A stretch of DNA of 61,330 nucleotides from Clostridia bacterium. Its GTDB lineage: Bacteria; Bacillota; Clostridia; Oscillospirales; Acutalibacteraceae. The notes below the pieces were generated by a model, which saw only the letters and a list, made by a program, of their open reading frames with translations, made no database searches and had not been told where the DNA came from. A program made the translations under genes and the position numbers. Below are positions 45,099 to 53,467 of this stretch, in pieces (position 1 is the stretch's first letter; each line of letters starts with the position of its first letter). The stretch is from NCBI GenBank assembly GCA_017454815.1, contig JAFTCG010000057.1, positions 1 through 61,330 of the forward strand. Direction: 5' to 3'.

Positions 45099-45719
45099 TC
45101 AGCTCTCCTCATACGGTACTTCGGCTATGACCTCAAATTTCTGCCCCCTCATCCAGAGCGAAGGGGTGATGCGGATCTCATATCCGCAGGCGTTGGGCAT
45201 GATCCATTCGTGCATCGGCGCCTCGGGGATGCCGTAAGCCGTAAGCAACGAAGCGATAATGCCGCCGTGGGTGACTATGGCGGCTTTCGTTGTGCCTGTT
45301 TTCATCAGACCTTCGACGATTTTTTCAAAGCAGGAGCAAATGCGTTTAACAAACTGTTCGTTGCTTTCGCCGAAAGGCGGCTGGGAGCCCTGCTCACCAG
45401 CAAGCCAGCGCGAAAAAACCTCGTTTTCTTTAAGATCGGCGGCAGTTTTGCCCTCGAAGGAGCCGAAGTTGTATTCGATCAGATCGTGAATTTCGATGAT
45501 CTCGTTGTCGGGGAAAATCAGTTCCGCAGTTTTTTTGCACCTTTTCAGCGGGCTTGAAAAAACCGCGTCGACCTTCGGAAAACGGTAAAGCTCAACCATT
45601 TCTTCGATCTGCTTTACGCCTTCTTCGCTCAGCTCAACGTCGGTGTGGCCGATATATTTGTCCTGCGTTTCGGACGGAGTCAGCCCGTTGCGGTAAAAAT
45701 AGATGTAGTACGATTTCAA
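45099..45719 (-). CDS. Histidine-phosphatase superfamily protein with Asn in place of the catalytic His
   Basis: The 206-residue protein has the histidine phosphatase/phosphoglycerate-mutase fold: GHTDVELSEEGVKQIEEM, FSSPLKRCKKTAEL (second Arg), YNFGSFEGKT, FGESNEQFVKRI and IVTHGG (second His). The first motif, normally RHG with the phosphorylated His, reads FYRNGLTP, so the nucleophile is Asn. It is probably inactive as a phosphatase or acts differently. No start ATG fits; the TTG at 45719 with AAGGGGG 8 bases upstream is the best start. A longer frame back to an ATG at 45818 runs through a stable hairpin and is unlikely. It lies between convergent uvrB and the glycogen operon. Confidence 0.7.
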   Translation of the reverse strand: MKSYYIYFYRNGLTPSETQDKYIGHTDVELSEEGVKQIEEMVELYRFPKVDAVFSSPLKRCKKTAELIFPDNEIIEIHDLIEYNFGSFEGKTAADLKENEVFSRWLAGEQGSQPPFGESNEQFVKRICSCFEKIVEGLMKTGTTKAAIVTHGGIIASLLTAYGIPEAPMHEWIMPNACGYEIRITPSLWMRGQKFEVIAEVPYEES

Positions 45720-45768
45720 AACACGTTTCCCCCTTGAGGTTGAAATATTCGGAATACATTTAACAAAC

Positions 45769-45793
45769 GGGGAACCCTCGGCGAGGGTTCCCC
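45769..45793. terminator. Perfect hairpin downstream of glgA
   Basis: GGGGAACCCTC/GAGGGTTCCCC, 11-bp perfect stem with a 3-base loop. On the plus strand GCGCTTTTT follows; on the minus strand GTTTGTT follows. It probably ends the leftward glycogen operon, after the tandem repeat. Confidence 0.65.
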
Positions 45794-45823
45794 GCGCTTT
45801 TTGAAAAAAGCTTGGCAAAAACT

Positions 45824-45974
45824 TTTATGCCGTGGAAGCAGGCTGATAACCTTTCGCAACGAGGGCGAGCCGATAATGCGATTTAGTCTCAACCTTTATG
45901 CCGTGGAAGCAGGCTGATAACCTTTCGCAACGAGGGCGAGCCGAAAATGCGATTTAGTCTCAACCTTTATGCCG
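45824..45974. repeat. Two tandem 71-bp repeats plus a 9-bp partial third
   Basis: Unit starts TTTATGCCGTGGAAGCAGGC. Copies at 45824-45894 and 45895-45965 differ by a single base (GATAATGC versus GAAAATGC), then the third copy stops after TTTATGCCG (45966-45974), where it joins a dispersed repeat. Each unit contains GCAACGAGGGCGAGCCG. Lies between glgA and its probable terminator and would be transcribed with glgA. Not a CRISPR: no spacers. Confidence 0.9.
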
Positions 45975-45976
45975 TA

Positions 45977-46012
45977 CCGGCACGACTTGGTTAAAGCGTC
46001 ACGCTTGCTCGC
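45977..46012. repeat. Dispersed 36-bp repeat overlapping the glgA stop codon
   Basis: Matches 2213-2248 at 33 of 36 positions, including an identical 19-base AAGCGTCACGCTTGCTCGC that itself contains an inverted repeat. The glgA stop and last codons (45999-46012) lie inside it, so the C-terminal EQA residues of GlgA are encoded by repeat sequence. Confidence 0.8.
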
Positions 46013-47429
46013 GTTTGAGCTCGTTGTACATTTTGATATATTCGCCGGCGGATTTCGCCCAGCTGTTGTCGCATTCCATCGCACGCTTGACGAGGATATT
46101 CCAGCCTTCCTTGTCCTTGTAGCCTTCGAGGGCGCGCCTGATCGCGTGGAGCATATCGTGGGCGTTGTATGTGCAGAAGGTGAATCCGTTGCCCATGTTG
46201 TCGCCGCTGTCAAAAACGGTGTCCTTCAAGCCGCCTGTTTCGCGGACGATCGGGATCGCGCCGTAGCGCAAAGCAACCATCTGGGAAAGTCCGCAGGGCT
46301 CGCTTTTGGAGGGCATCAGGAAAATGTCGGAAGCAGCGTAGATCTTCCTTGCGAGGTCGGGGACAAAGCCGAGGCGAAGCCCGATCTTGTCGGGGAACCT
46401 TTCCTTGAGCTCCTTGAAATAGGATTCATACTGCCATTCGCCCGAGCCGAGCACGAAAACCTGGAGGTCGTCGTTTGAAAGCAGCTCGTCGAAAACAGCT
46501 TTTATCAGGTCAAATCCCTTGTGGGCAACGAGCCTTGAAACGATGCCGACCGTCGGGACGTCAGCTTTGACGGGGAGGCCGAACATCTTCTGAAGCTCAG
46601 CCTTGTTGACGGCCTTGTTTGAAAAATCGGAGCTGTTGTAGTTTGCGAAAATATCCTTGTCCGTTTCGGGGTCGTAGCTGACGGTGTCGATGCCGTTGAG
46701 GATGCCGCGAAGTTTCCAGCTTCTCTGCTTCAATATCGTGTCAAGTCCGTGGCTGTACCAGGGGTCGAGAATCTCGTTGGCATAAGTCGGGCTGACGGTC
46801 GTGACGACGTTCGCGCATTCGATCGCGCCCTTGACGAAATTGATGTCGTTGTCGTATTCCAAAACGGCTTTCATGTCGTAAGGAATGCCAACTACGTCTT
46901 CAAGTATCTCTATTCCGTAAACGCCCTGATACTGGATGTTGTGGATCGTGAAAACGGTTTTGATGTTTTCGTATCCGGGGGCTTGGGCATAGAGCTTGCT
47001 GTAATAGACGGGGGTGAGGGCAGTCTGCCAGTCGTTGCAGTGGATGACGTCGGGTTTCCAGTCGATATACTGGATCATCTCGAGCACCGCTCTTGCGAAG
47101 AACGCAAACCTCTCCGCGTCGTCGTAGTAGCCGTAGATCCCGTCGCGTTTGAAGTAATACTGGTTGTCGATCAGGTAGTAGATCACGCCGTTGTGCTTTG
47201 CTTCAAAAACGCCGCAATACTGCCTTCTCCAGGCGACGGGAACGGAAAAGCTCGTCAGGAATGTTGCGTTTTCCTTCAGCTCGTCCTTGATTCCGGAATA
47301 GAAGGGCATAACAACTCTGCAGCCGATGAGTCGCCTTCTGAGGGCCTTGGGCAGAGCGCCCGCAACGTCACCGAGGCCGCCGCTTGCCATGAAGGGAACG
47401 GCTTCGCTTGATGCAAATAAAACTTTCAT
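45999..47429 (-). CDS. glgA: Glycogen synthase (ADP-glucose)
   Basis: The 476-residue GT5 enzyme has MKVLFASSEAVPFMASGGLGDVAGALPKAL at the N terminus with the KTGGL-equivalent SGGLGD (Lys replaced by Ser), FTIHNIQYQGVYG, HCNDWQTAL, GILNGIDTVSYDPETD and VSRLVAHKGFDL. The C-terminal E-x7-E region is MPSKSEPCGLSQMVALRYGAIPIVRETGGLKDTV. It extends alpha-1,4-glucan from ADP-glucose. It is the last gene of the glgB-C-D-A operon, 32 bases after glgD. Its final codons are part of a dispersed repeat (45977-46012). The usual Lys of the KxGGL motif being Ser deserves note, but similar GlgA variants exist in Clostridia (recollection, not checked). Confidence 0.94.
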   Translation of the reverse strand: MKVLFASSEAVPFMASGGLGDVAGALPKALRRRLIGCRVVMPFYSGIKDELKENATFLTSFSVPVAWRRQYCGVFEAKHNGVIYYLIDNQYYFKRDGIYGYYDDAERFAFFARAVLEMIQYIDWKPDVIHCNDWQTALTPVYYSKLYAQAPGYENIKTVFTIHNIQYQGVYGIEILEDVVGIPYDMKAVLEYDNDINFVKGAIECANVVTTVSPTYANEILDPWYSHGLDTILKQRSWKLRGILNGIDTVSYDPETDKDIFANYNSSDFSNKAVNKAELQKMFGLPVKADVPTVGIVSRLVAHKGFDLIKAVFDELLSNDDLQVFVLGSGEWQYESYFKELKERFPDKIGLRLGFVPDLARKIYAASDIFLMPSKSEPCGLSQMVALRYGAIPIVRETGGLKDTVFDSGDNMGNGFTFCTYNAHDMLHAIRRALEGYKDKEGWNILVKRAMECDNSWAKSAGEYIKMYNELKREQA

Positions 47430-47461
47430 ATTTCAAAGATCCTTTCAAAAAAAGAATAACG

Positions 47462-48574
47462 TCAGATCGTGATGCCCTTGCCGATATAGACCGGGTAAGT
47501 CAGCGCGCCGGCGAGATTGTTGTTCGGTTTGACGACGACGTTCTTGTCGGTGATGATGCAGTCGAGCTTAACGTTCTCGCTGATGTAGGAGTTTTGCATA
47601 ATGATGCAGTTTTTCACGTGAGCGCCCTTCGCAATCCTCGCGCCGCGGAAGATGATCGAGTTTTCAACAGTTCCGTCGATGACGCAGCCGTCGGCGATGA
47701 GCGAATTGTGCACCGACGATCCGAGGCCGTAGATCGCAGGCATATCGTCGCGATCCTTCGTGTAGATCGGATGCTCCTTGTCAAAGAGCAATTTCATGTT
47801 TTTCGGGTCAAGCAGTTTCATGCTGACGTCGAAATAGCTCTGAAGGCTGTCGACCGTCTCGAAGAAGCCTTCGCATTCGAGCGCATACATGTTCAGCTTT
47901 TCAACATTGCGCTGGATGATGCCCATTGTGAACGACTGGAAATGAAGGCTGACGGCTTCGTTTATGAGCCTTTCGAGCAGAGATTTCCTGATGAGGATGA
48001 TATTTGTCGAATAATCCGCAACGTCGTTTTCGTTTGGGGTGGTGATGGCGCTGATCTTGCCGTCCTCGCCGTGTTCGAGCGCCATGACGTCGCGAAGCTT
48101 CGGGACTGTTCCGTGCTTGTAAACGATGGTGATGTCGGCGTTTTTCTTCGTGTGGAAGTCAAAAAGCTTTTTCAGATCGTAGTTGCAGATGATGTTGCAG
48201 TCGGAGAAAAGGACGTATTCCTCCTTGGAAGCGGCGAGGAAATCCTTGATGCCGATAAGGCTTTCAAGCCTGCCCCTGTTTTCGCTCGAAACGCCGCTGT
48301 GGAACGGCGGGAGGATATAAAGGCCTTCTCTTTTCCTGGAGAGGTCCCAGGCTTTTCCGTTGCCGACGTGATCCATGAGCGACTGGTAGTTGCTCTTTGT
48401 GACAATGCCGACTTTGGAGATGCCGCAGTTGACGAAATTCGAGAGCGGGAAATCGATGAACCTGTACCTTGAGCAGAACGGAACGGAGCTCATCGCTCTC
48501 AGGGAAGTCAGCTCGCTGAGCGAATAGTCGTAAGCGTTTGAATAGATGATGCCGATAATGTTGTTTGCTCTCAT
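47462..48574 (-). CDS. glgD: Glucose-1-phosphate adenylyltransferase regulatory subunit
   Basis: The 370-residue GlgD-type subunit has NIIGIIYSNAYDYSLSELT in place of the catalytic GGxGxRLxxLT loop of GlgC. It keeps RYRFIDFPLSNFVNCGISKVGIVTKSNYQSLMDH, VLFSDCNIICNYD and a left-handed beta-helix C terminus (IADGCVIDGTVENSIIFRGARIAKGAHVKNCIIMQNS). Such subunits lack strong activity and modulate GlgC, as in Bacillus and Ruminococcus. It sits 1 base after the glgC stop. Confidence 0.94.
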   Translation of the reverse strand: MRANNIIGIIYSNAYDYSLSELTSLRAMSSVPFCSRYRFIDFPLSNFVNCGISKVGIVTKSNYQSLMDHVGNGKAWDLSRKREGLYILPPFHSGVSSENRGRLESLIGIKDFLAASKEEYVLFSDCNIICNYDLKKLFDFHTKKNADITIVYKHGTVPKLRDVMALEHGEDGKISAITTPNENDVADYSTNIILIRKSLLERLINEAVSLHFQSFTMGIIQRNVEKLNMYALECEGFFETVDSLQSYFDVSMKLLDPKNMKLLFDKEHPIYTKDRDDMPAIYGLGSSVHNSLIADGCVIDGTVENSIIFRGARIAKGAHVKNCIIMQNSYISENVKLDCIITDKNVVVKPNNNLAGALTYPVYIGKGITI

Positions 48575-48575
48575 C

Positions 48576-49787
48576 TTATTTTACCTCCCTGTCTGCGTCA
48601 ACCTGTTCTTTGGGGAGAACGGTTGCGCCTGATTTGATCGTGATGCCGGAACCGACGACGGCAACGCCCCAATCGTCGAGGTTTTCCATTTCCTCGGGAC
48701 GTTTTCCGACGACGGAGTTTTCCTCGATGACGGCGTTCTCCGCGACGATGGCGTACTGAACTTTCGTGCCCGATTTGACCGTCGTTCCGGGCATGATGAT
48801 CGAATCTTCGATGACCGCGCCTTTTTCGACCGTGACGTTGGCGAAGAGGATCGAAAAATCGACTTTGCCTTCGATCATACAGCCCTCAGCCACGAGCGAA
48901 TTCTGGACGAGAGCGTCGGGCGAAACATAGTGGGGCGGGGCGCCTGTGTTTCTGGCGTAGATTTTCCAGTCGTTGTCGGTCAGGTCGAGGTTGACCCTGG
49001 GGTTGAGCAGGTCGAGGTTGGACTCCCAAAGGCTGTCGATCGTGCCGACGTCTTTCCAGTATCCGTCGAACGGGAAGGCGAAAAGCCTTTCGCCCGCCGC
49101 GTGCATCGCGGGGATAACGTCCTTGCCGAAGTCGTTGGAGGAGTTTTCGTTCGCCTCGTCTTCGAGCAGATATTTGCGCAGCGTCTCCCATGTGAACATA
49201 TAAACGCCCATTGAAGCCTTGTTGCTTCTCGGGTTTTTGGGTTTTTCCTCAAAATCGGTGATCCTGCCGCTTTCGTCGACGAACATCAGGCCGAAACGTG
49301 AAGCTTCTTCCCATTCAACTTCAAGCATGGCGATCGTGCAGGCGGCTTCCTTTTCCTTGTGGAACTGGAGCATTTTGCTGTAGTCCATCTTGTAGATATG
49401 GTCGCCGGAGAGCACAACAACGTATTCGGGGTCGTACCTGTCGATGAAGTTGATGTTCTGGAAGATGGCGTTGGCAGTACCCTTGTACCACTGGGTGCCT
49501 TCGATCTGCTGGTAGGGGGAGAGTATGTGGACGCCGCCGTTCGATCTGTCAAGATCCCACGGCTCGCCGTTTCCGATGTAGTCGTTGAGCTCGAGCGGCT
49601 GATACTGCGTCAGCACGCCGACGGTGTCGATGCCGGAGTTGACGCAGTTTGAAAGCGGAAAATCTATGATACGGTATTTTCCGCCATAGGGGACGGCAGG
49701 CTTTGCGATCTGCTTTGTGAGAATACCGAGTCTGCTGCCCTGACCGCCTGCGAGCAACATTGCTATACACTCTTTTTTACGTGCCAT
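48576..49787 (-). CDS. glgC: Glucose-1-phosphate adenylyltransferase catalytic subunit
   Basis: The 403-residue catalytic subunit has [90 protein letters not shown] and a C-terminal beta-helix with [19 protein letters not shown]. It forms ADP-glucose and PPi from glucose-1-phosphate and ATP. AGGAGG precedes the ATG, which shares one base with the glgB stop. It is paired with the GlgD regulatory subunit. Confidence 0.96.
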   Translation of the reverse strand: MARKKECIAMLLAGGQGSRLGILTKQIAKPAVPYGGKYRIIDFPLSNCVNSGIDTVGVLTQYQPLELNDYIGNGEPWDLDRSNGGVHILSPYQQIEGTQWYKGTANAIFQNINFIDRYDPEYVVVLSGDHIYKMDYSKMLQFHKEKEAACTIAMLEVEWEEASRFGLMFVDESGRITDFEEKPKNPRSNKASMGVYMFTWETLRKYLLEDEANENSSNDFGKDVIPAMHAAGERLFAFPFDGYWKDVGTIDSLWESNLDLLNPRVNLDLTDNDWKIYARNTGAPPHYVSPDALVQNSLVAEGCMIEGKVDFSILFANVTVEKGAVIEDSIIMPGTTVKSGTKVQYAIVAENAVIEENSVVGKRPEEMENLDDWGVAVVGSGITIKSGATVLPKEQVDADREVK

Positions 49788-51706
49788 TATTTCTTTTCCT
49801 CCTCATTTTTAGCCTTCTTCTTCCTCAGCGGCGGAGCCGTCAGGTAAATGACGCTGTTGCCGGGAAGGTCGAGGCTGATGGAATAATCACAGCCGTGCAA
49901 CGGTTTTTTGACGGATTTGACCTTCTCCTTTGTTCCGGAGCCGTTGCCGCCGAATCGTTCGTCGTCGGTGTTGAGCAAAACTTTGTAAGTGCCGTTTCTG
50001 GGAACGCCGATACAGTAGTCGCTCCTGAAAACACTTGTGAAGTTACATATTACAACGGTTTCCCTGTGATTTTTGTCGATTCTTCGGAAGGCGATGACGG
50101 AATTATCCACGTCGTCGTTGGCTATCCACGAAAAACCGTCCCAGCCGTAGTCGATCTCCCAAAGAGCGGGGGTTTTGAGGTAGATTTCGTTGATGGTTTT
50201 GAAAAATTCCTGAAGCTGCCTGTGCTTGTCGTAGCCCAGGAGAAGCCAGTCAAGCTCCTGCTTGTAGTTCCATTCGATGAACTGGCCGAATTCCTGGCCC
50301 ATGAAAAGCAGCTTCTTGCCCGGGTGAGCCATCATGTAGCCGATGAAGGAGCGAACGCCGGCAAATTTTTCGTCGTAATTTCCGGGCATCTTGTTGATGA
50401 GCGAACATTTTCCGTGGACGACCTCATCGTGCGAGATCGGCAGGATAAAGTTTTCGGAAAAAGCGTAGAAGAACGAGAAAGTCAGGTTGTTGTGGTTGTA
50501 TTTTCTCGAAAGACCGTCGAGGGAGAAGTATCTCAGGCAGTCGTTCATCCAGCCCATGTTCCACTTGAAGTTGAATCCGAGACCGCCGTCGTGCATCGGC
50601 TTCGTGACCATAGGCCAGGCGGTGCTCTCCTCGGCGATCATCATGACGTCGCTGAATTCGGCGAAGATGAGAGTGTTGAGCTTTTTGATGAATTCGACCG
50701 CTTCGAGGTTTTCGTTGGAGCCGTATTTGTTCGCAACCCACTGGCCGTCGTCCCTGCCGTAGTCAAGGTAGAGCATCGAAGCCACAGCGTCGACTCGCAG
50801 GCCGTCGATGTGGTATTTTTCAAGCCAGAACATCGCGCTCGAAATCAGGAAAGAGCGCACTTCGTTCTTGCCGTAGTCGAAAACTCTCGTGCCCCACTGA
50901 TAATGCTCGCCCTTTCGGGGGTCGGCATATTCGTAGCAGGGGGTGGAGTCGAATTCGTAAAGACCGTGTTCGTCCTTCGGGAAATGAGCCGGCACCCAGT
51001 CGAGGATAACGCCGATGCCCGCCTGATGGCACTTGTCGACAAAATACATGAAATCCTCCGGCGTGCCGAAACGGGAGGTCGGGGCAAAATAACCGATCGT
51101 CTGATAGCCCCATGAGCCGTCGAAGGGATATTCCGTGACGGGCATGATCTCGATGTGAGTGTAGTTCATGTCGCTGACGTATCTGACGAGCTCATCCGCG
51201 AGCATGCGGTATGAGAAATAGTTGCCGTCTTCAAATTTTTTCCATGAGCCAAGGTTGACCTCGTAGATGTTTACGGGGCTGTCATAGATGTTGCGGCTCT
51301 TTCGCTTTGAAAGCCACTGTTTGTCCGACCAGGAGTAGTTTTCGATGTCAAAAATCTTTGAGGCAGTTCCGGGCCTCGTCTCGGAATGGAATGCATAAGG
51401 ATCGCATTTGTAGTGTTCCTGACCGTTCTGACCGATGATGCGGAACTTGTAGTTGTCGAACGTATGCACGTTGTCGATCTCGCATTCCCAAAGCCCGCCG
51501 TCGCTGACGCGCGCCATCGGAGAGGCGGTCTGATCCCAGCAGTTGAAGTCGCCGCAGACATAAATGCACGAGGCGTGGGGAGCCCATGTCCTGAACACGA
51601 ACCTGTCGCCGTCGATCCTGTGCGCTCCGAGATATTCGTAAGCTTTGGCGTTGTTGCCCTGATGAAAAAGATATATTGGTACGTCGTATTTTTTGCTGTT
51701 TGCCAA
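49787..51706 (-). CDS. glgB: 1,4-alpha-glucan branching enzyme
   Basis: The GH13 enzyme of about 639 residues starts with a CBM48 ([21 protein letters not shown]). The four GH13 regions follow: [39 protein letters not shown] and [12 protein letters not shown], with the active-site Asp and Glu. It makes alpha-1,6 branches in glycogen. The start is placed at TTG 51706 with AAAGGA about 9 bases upstream; the in-frame ATG at 51745 lies inside the promoter -10 and cannot be used. First gene of the glgBCDA operon. Confidence 0.94.
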   Translation of the reverse strand: MANSKKYDVPIYLFHQGNNAKAYEYLGAHRIDGDRFVFRTWAPHASCIYVCGDFNCWDQTASPMARVSDGGLWECEIDNVHTFDNYKFRIIGQNGQEHYKCDPYAFHSETRPGTASKIFDIENYSWSDKQWLSKRKSRNIYDSPVNIYEVNLGSWKKFEDGNYFSYRMLADELVRYVSDMNYTHIEIMPVTEYPFDGSWGYQTIGYFAPTSRFGTPEDFMYFVDKCHQAGIGVILDWVPAHFPKDEHGLYEFDSTPCYEYADPRKGEHYQWGTRVFDYGKNEVRSFLISSAMFWLEKYHIDGLRVDAVASMLYLDYGRDDGQWVANKYGSNENLEAVEFIKKLNTLIFAEFSDVMMIAEESTAWPMVTKPMHDGGLGFNFKWNMGWMNDCLRYFSLDGLSRKYNHNNLTFSFFYAFSENFILPISHDEVVHGKCSLINKMPGNYDEKFAGVRSFIGYMMAHPGKKLLFMGQEFGQFIEWNYKQELDWLLLGYDKHRQLQEFFKTINEIYLKTPALWEIDYGWDGFSWIANDDVDNSVIAFRRIDKNHRETVVICNFTSVFRSDYCIGVPRNGTYKVLLNTDDERFGGNGSGTKEKVKSVKKPLHGCDYSISLDLPGNSVIYLTAPPLRKKKAKNEEEKK

Positions 51707-51740
51707 AATATCACGTCCTTTAACATTATTATTTAACACT

Positions 51741-51769
51741 ATCATAACAAATCACAAGAATAATTTCAA
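51741..51769 (-). promoter_or_regulatory. Promoter of the glgBCDA operon
   Basis: On the minus strand TTGAAA (51769-51764), 17-base spacer, TATGAT (51746-51741). About 35 bases before the TTG start. No catabolite-repression element was recognised. Confidence 0.8.
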
Positions 51770-51853
51770 TAGTTTTTGAGTAAATTATTCAAAAATTTGC
51801 AATTTTTTGTTACAACCTTTTGTATAATTTGTTAGAAATTTTACAGAAAGCGC

Positions 51854-51882
51854 AAAAAAACCGCCTGCCCGAAGGCAGACGG
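51854..51882 (-). terminator. Terminator of the phage-like operon
   Basis: On the minus strand, CCGTCTGCC/GGCAGGCGG pair (one G-U) with a TTCG loop and are followed by seven T. It separates the phage module from the glycogen promoter. Confidence 0.9.
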
Positions 51883-51888
51883 AAAAAC

Positions 51889-52737
51889 TTATGTCGGTTT
51901 TATTGCGAAATAGCAGTAAGTTCTGCCGGCCTCATTCAGGTTCAGTATCCCGTAGGAGTTTGAAGCGCGGGAATCGTTGTAGATGCGAAAACCTGTGTTC
52001 ATCAGATCGATCCCCTTTGAAGCATAGCTCCCGCAGGCAAAGGCGGAATAAAGCTGCGCTCTGTCGTCCGAGGTCACGTTCTCCGTCGGGAATCGGTTTG
52101 GGGTGAAGACCGCCAGGAACGCCGGCTTATAGCCGAGCGTAATATCCTTCTCGGATGATCCTGTGCCGGTATACGTCCCGCAGACGTGCACGCCGTTCCA
52201 TTTTTCGCGTTCCGATTGGGTGATATGGATCTGCGTGTCCCTGATGTGGCTTCCGCAAAGCAGCTCTTTGTCGAGGAACGTCTGATAGTTGTTCGCCGGG
52301 TCTTCCGCAGGGCAGAAGTCGGAGTTGACTGTGATGTAGGCGTTCATGACGAGCGCGTCGGTGTCCCTGTCCGAAGTGATCTTTTCGCATCGGGATTGAA
52401 CGATGTTCAGGTCGGACGCGAACGTCAGGTTGTCGACGACGTTCGTGAAAACCTCGTGGCATTTCTCGCCGCCCTCGGAGAACGGAACGTGGATGCTCAG
52501 TACGATCTCGATGCTCGCCGTGCGGCAGTATTCGTCGCGTTCGAGCACGCCTTGGCCGTTGTCGGTGAAGTGGTCGGTGATGGAGATCTTGTTCACGCCC
52601 ACGGAGACTATCGGTTTGAGCAGCGGCACGGCTTTGTACTGCGGAGGGTATTCCGTCAGGAATTTGATGTCGTAGGAAAAATCCAGCTCGTTGAGCCAGT
52701 CGACGATGGAGGAGGGCAGTGCGCTGATGGTCGTCAT
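51889..52737 (-). CDS. Phage tail-completion-like protein with tail-fibre-like C terminus
   Basis: The 282-residue protein appears to join two parts. Residues 1 to about 150 (SIVDWLNELDFSYDIKFLTEYPPQYKAVPLLKPIVSVGVN) resemble a tail-terminator/completion protein by context and beta-rich composition. After the linker ITQSEREKWNGVHVCGTYTGTG, a pattern frequent in clostridial phage fibres, comes a C-terminal receptor-type domain (ITLGYKPAFLAVFTPNR, FRIYNDS, YCYFAIKPT). I do not recognise an exact family. It is the last gene of the capsid cluster, translationally coupled (ATGA) to the previous one, and is followed by the terminator. Tail tube, tape measure and baseplate genes are absent. Confidence 0.5.
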   Translation of the reverse strand: MTTISALPSSIVDWLNELDFSYDIKFLTEYPPQYKAVPLLKPIVSVGVNKISITDHFTDNGQGVLERDEYCRTASIEIVLSIHVPFSEGGEKCHEVFTNVVDNLTFASDLNIVQSRCEKITSDRDTDALVMNAYITVNSDFCPAEDPANNYQTFLDKELLCGSHIRDTQIHITQSEREKWNGVHVCGTYTGTGSSEKDITLGYKPAFLAVFTPNRFPTENVTSDDRAQLYSAFACGSYASKGIDLMNTGFRIYNDSRASNSYGILNLNEAGRTYCYFAIKPT

Positions 52738-53126
52738 TCGCTCACCTCCACTATTTTCCTGATGATCGCCCAGACGTAGAGCACGCTGTCGCCGAAGTAC
52801 ACTTTCTCGGCGCGGTCGATCTTGAATTTTTCACTGCCGAAGGCGATCCGGAAGTCGGAGGACTGAATACTTGTCAGATCGTGCCTTGCGGGGCCGATAT
52901 AAAGGTAGTGACCTTCGCTGTTGAAGCCGATGGCGGTGTTTACGCCGTCGAGGTACATCTTGTTTTTGTACCTCAGGGGCTGGATGAAGCATTTGTAGTA
53001 TTCGCTGCTGTAGTTGTTCGGGCCGCAGAGCCTGACGCTCAAGCCGAACTGTTTAAAAAGCTTGTCGATGTTGATGATGATACCCTCCTCTATGCGAGCG
53101 TGATGAAGAAGTCGCTGTCGGCGCAC
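52734..53126 (-). CDS. Phage neck/head-closure-like small protein
   Basis: The 130-residue reading frame (if started at GTG 53126) contains NIDKLFKQFGLSVRLCGPNNYSSEYYKCFIQPLRYKNKMYLDGV and GHYLYIGPARHDLTS, consistent with the beta-barrel head-closure proteins that follow head-tail connectors in siphophages. The assignment is by position and size only. The start is odd: AGGAGGG lies at 53089-53083, downstream of the GTG, and the next codons are three ATC. Either the GTG start overlaps the upstream gene by 37 bases, or translation begins at a non-canonical ATC about 53075. Ends in an ATGA overlap with the next gene. Confidence 0.45.
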   Translation of the reverse strand: MRRQRLLHHARIEEGIIINIDKLFKQFGLSVRLCGPNNYSSEYYKCFIQPLRYKNKMYLDGVNTAIGFNSEGHYLYIGPARHDLTSIQSSDFRIAFGSEKFKIDRAEKVYFGDSVLYVWAIIRKIVEVSE

Positions 53127-53455
53127 AGCGGGGCGAGGTTTTGCAGCGCGTCGCGCCTGAGATCGGAGGCGATCTCGATGAGCGATTGGTGGCTTTTGCT
53201 GACGCTCACGTCGCCCGCCTTGAAGGACGTTACGCCCTCGGAGTTATCCGCGACCGCCCTGACGGCAAAGTCGTAGTAGCTCATTGCGGCGGCGGCTTCG
53301 GTGATGCGGCAGTCGCCTCTGTCGCTGTCGGGCTTGAGCGTCGAGAGAACTTTTTCAAGGTTCGCAACGCATACCGAAAGAGCCTTGTCCTTTTCGCCGC
53401 TGCCGAAGTCCATGAATTGCTCAAGCCTTTTGAGGACGTTCCATGCGTTAACCAT
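53090..53455 (-). CDS. Phage head-tail connector-like protein
   Basis: The 121-residue, mostly helical protein (NAWNVLKRLEQFMDFG, LSVCVANLEKVLSTLKP, ITEAAAAMSYYDFAVRA) lies directly after the major capsid protein. It has the size and helix pattern of gp6/gp15-type connectors. Function is by synteny. SD AAGGAG lies just after the capsid gene stop. Confidence 0.5.
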   Translation of the reverse strand: MVNAWNVLKRLEQFMDFGSGEKDKALSVCVANLEKVLSTLKPDSDRGDCRITEAAAAMSYYDFAVRAVADNSEGVTSFKAGDVSVSKSHQSLIEIASDLRRDALQNLAPLCADSDFFITLA

Positions 53456-53467
53456 CCGGCATTCTCC

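Noticed and set aside
45720..45818. Upstream extension of the histidine-phosphatase homologue to an ATG
   Set aside because: This stretch contains a perfect 11-bp hairpin (45769-45793) and lacks a ribosome-binding site; TTG 45719 has one.
45824..45974. Possible CRISPR array
   Set aside because: Units are 71 bp, directly adjacent, without unique spacers, and no cas genes are present.
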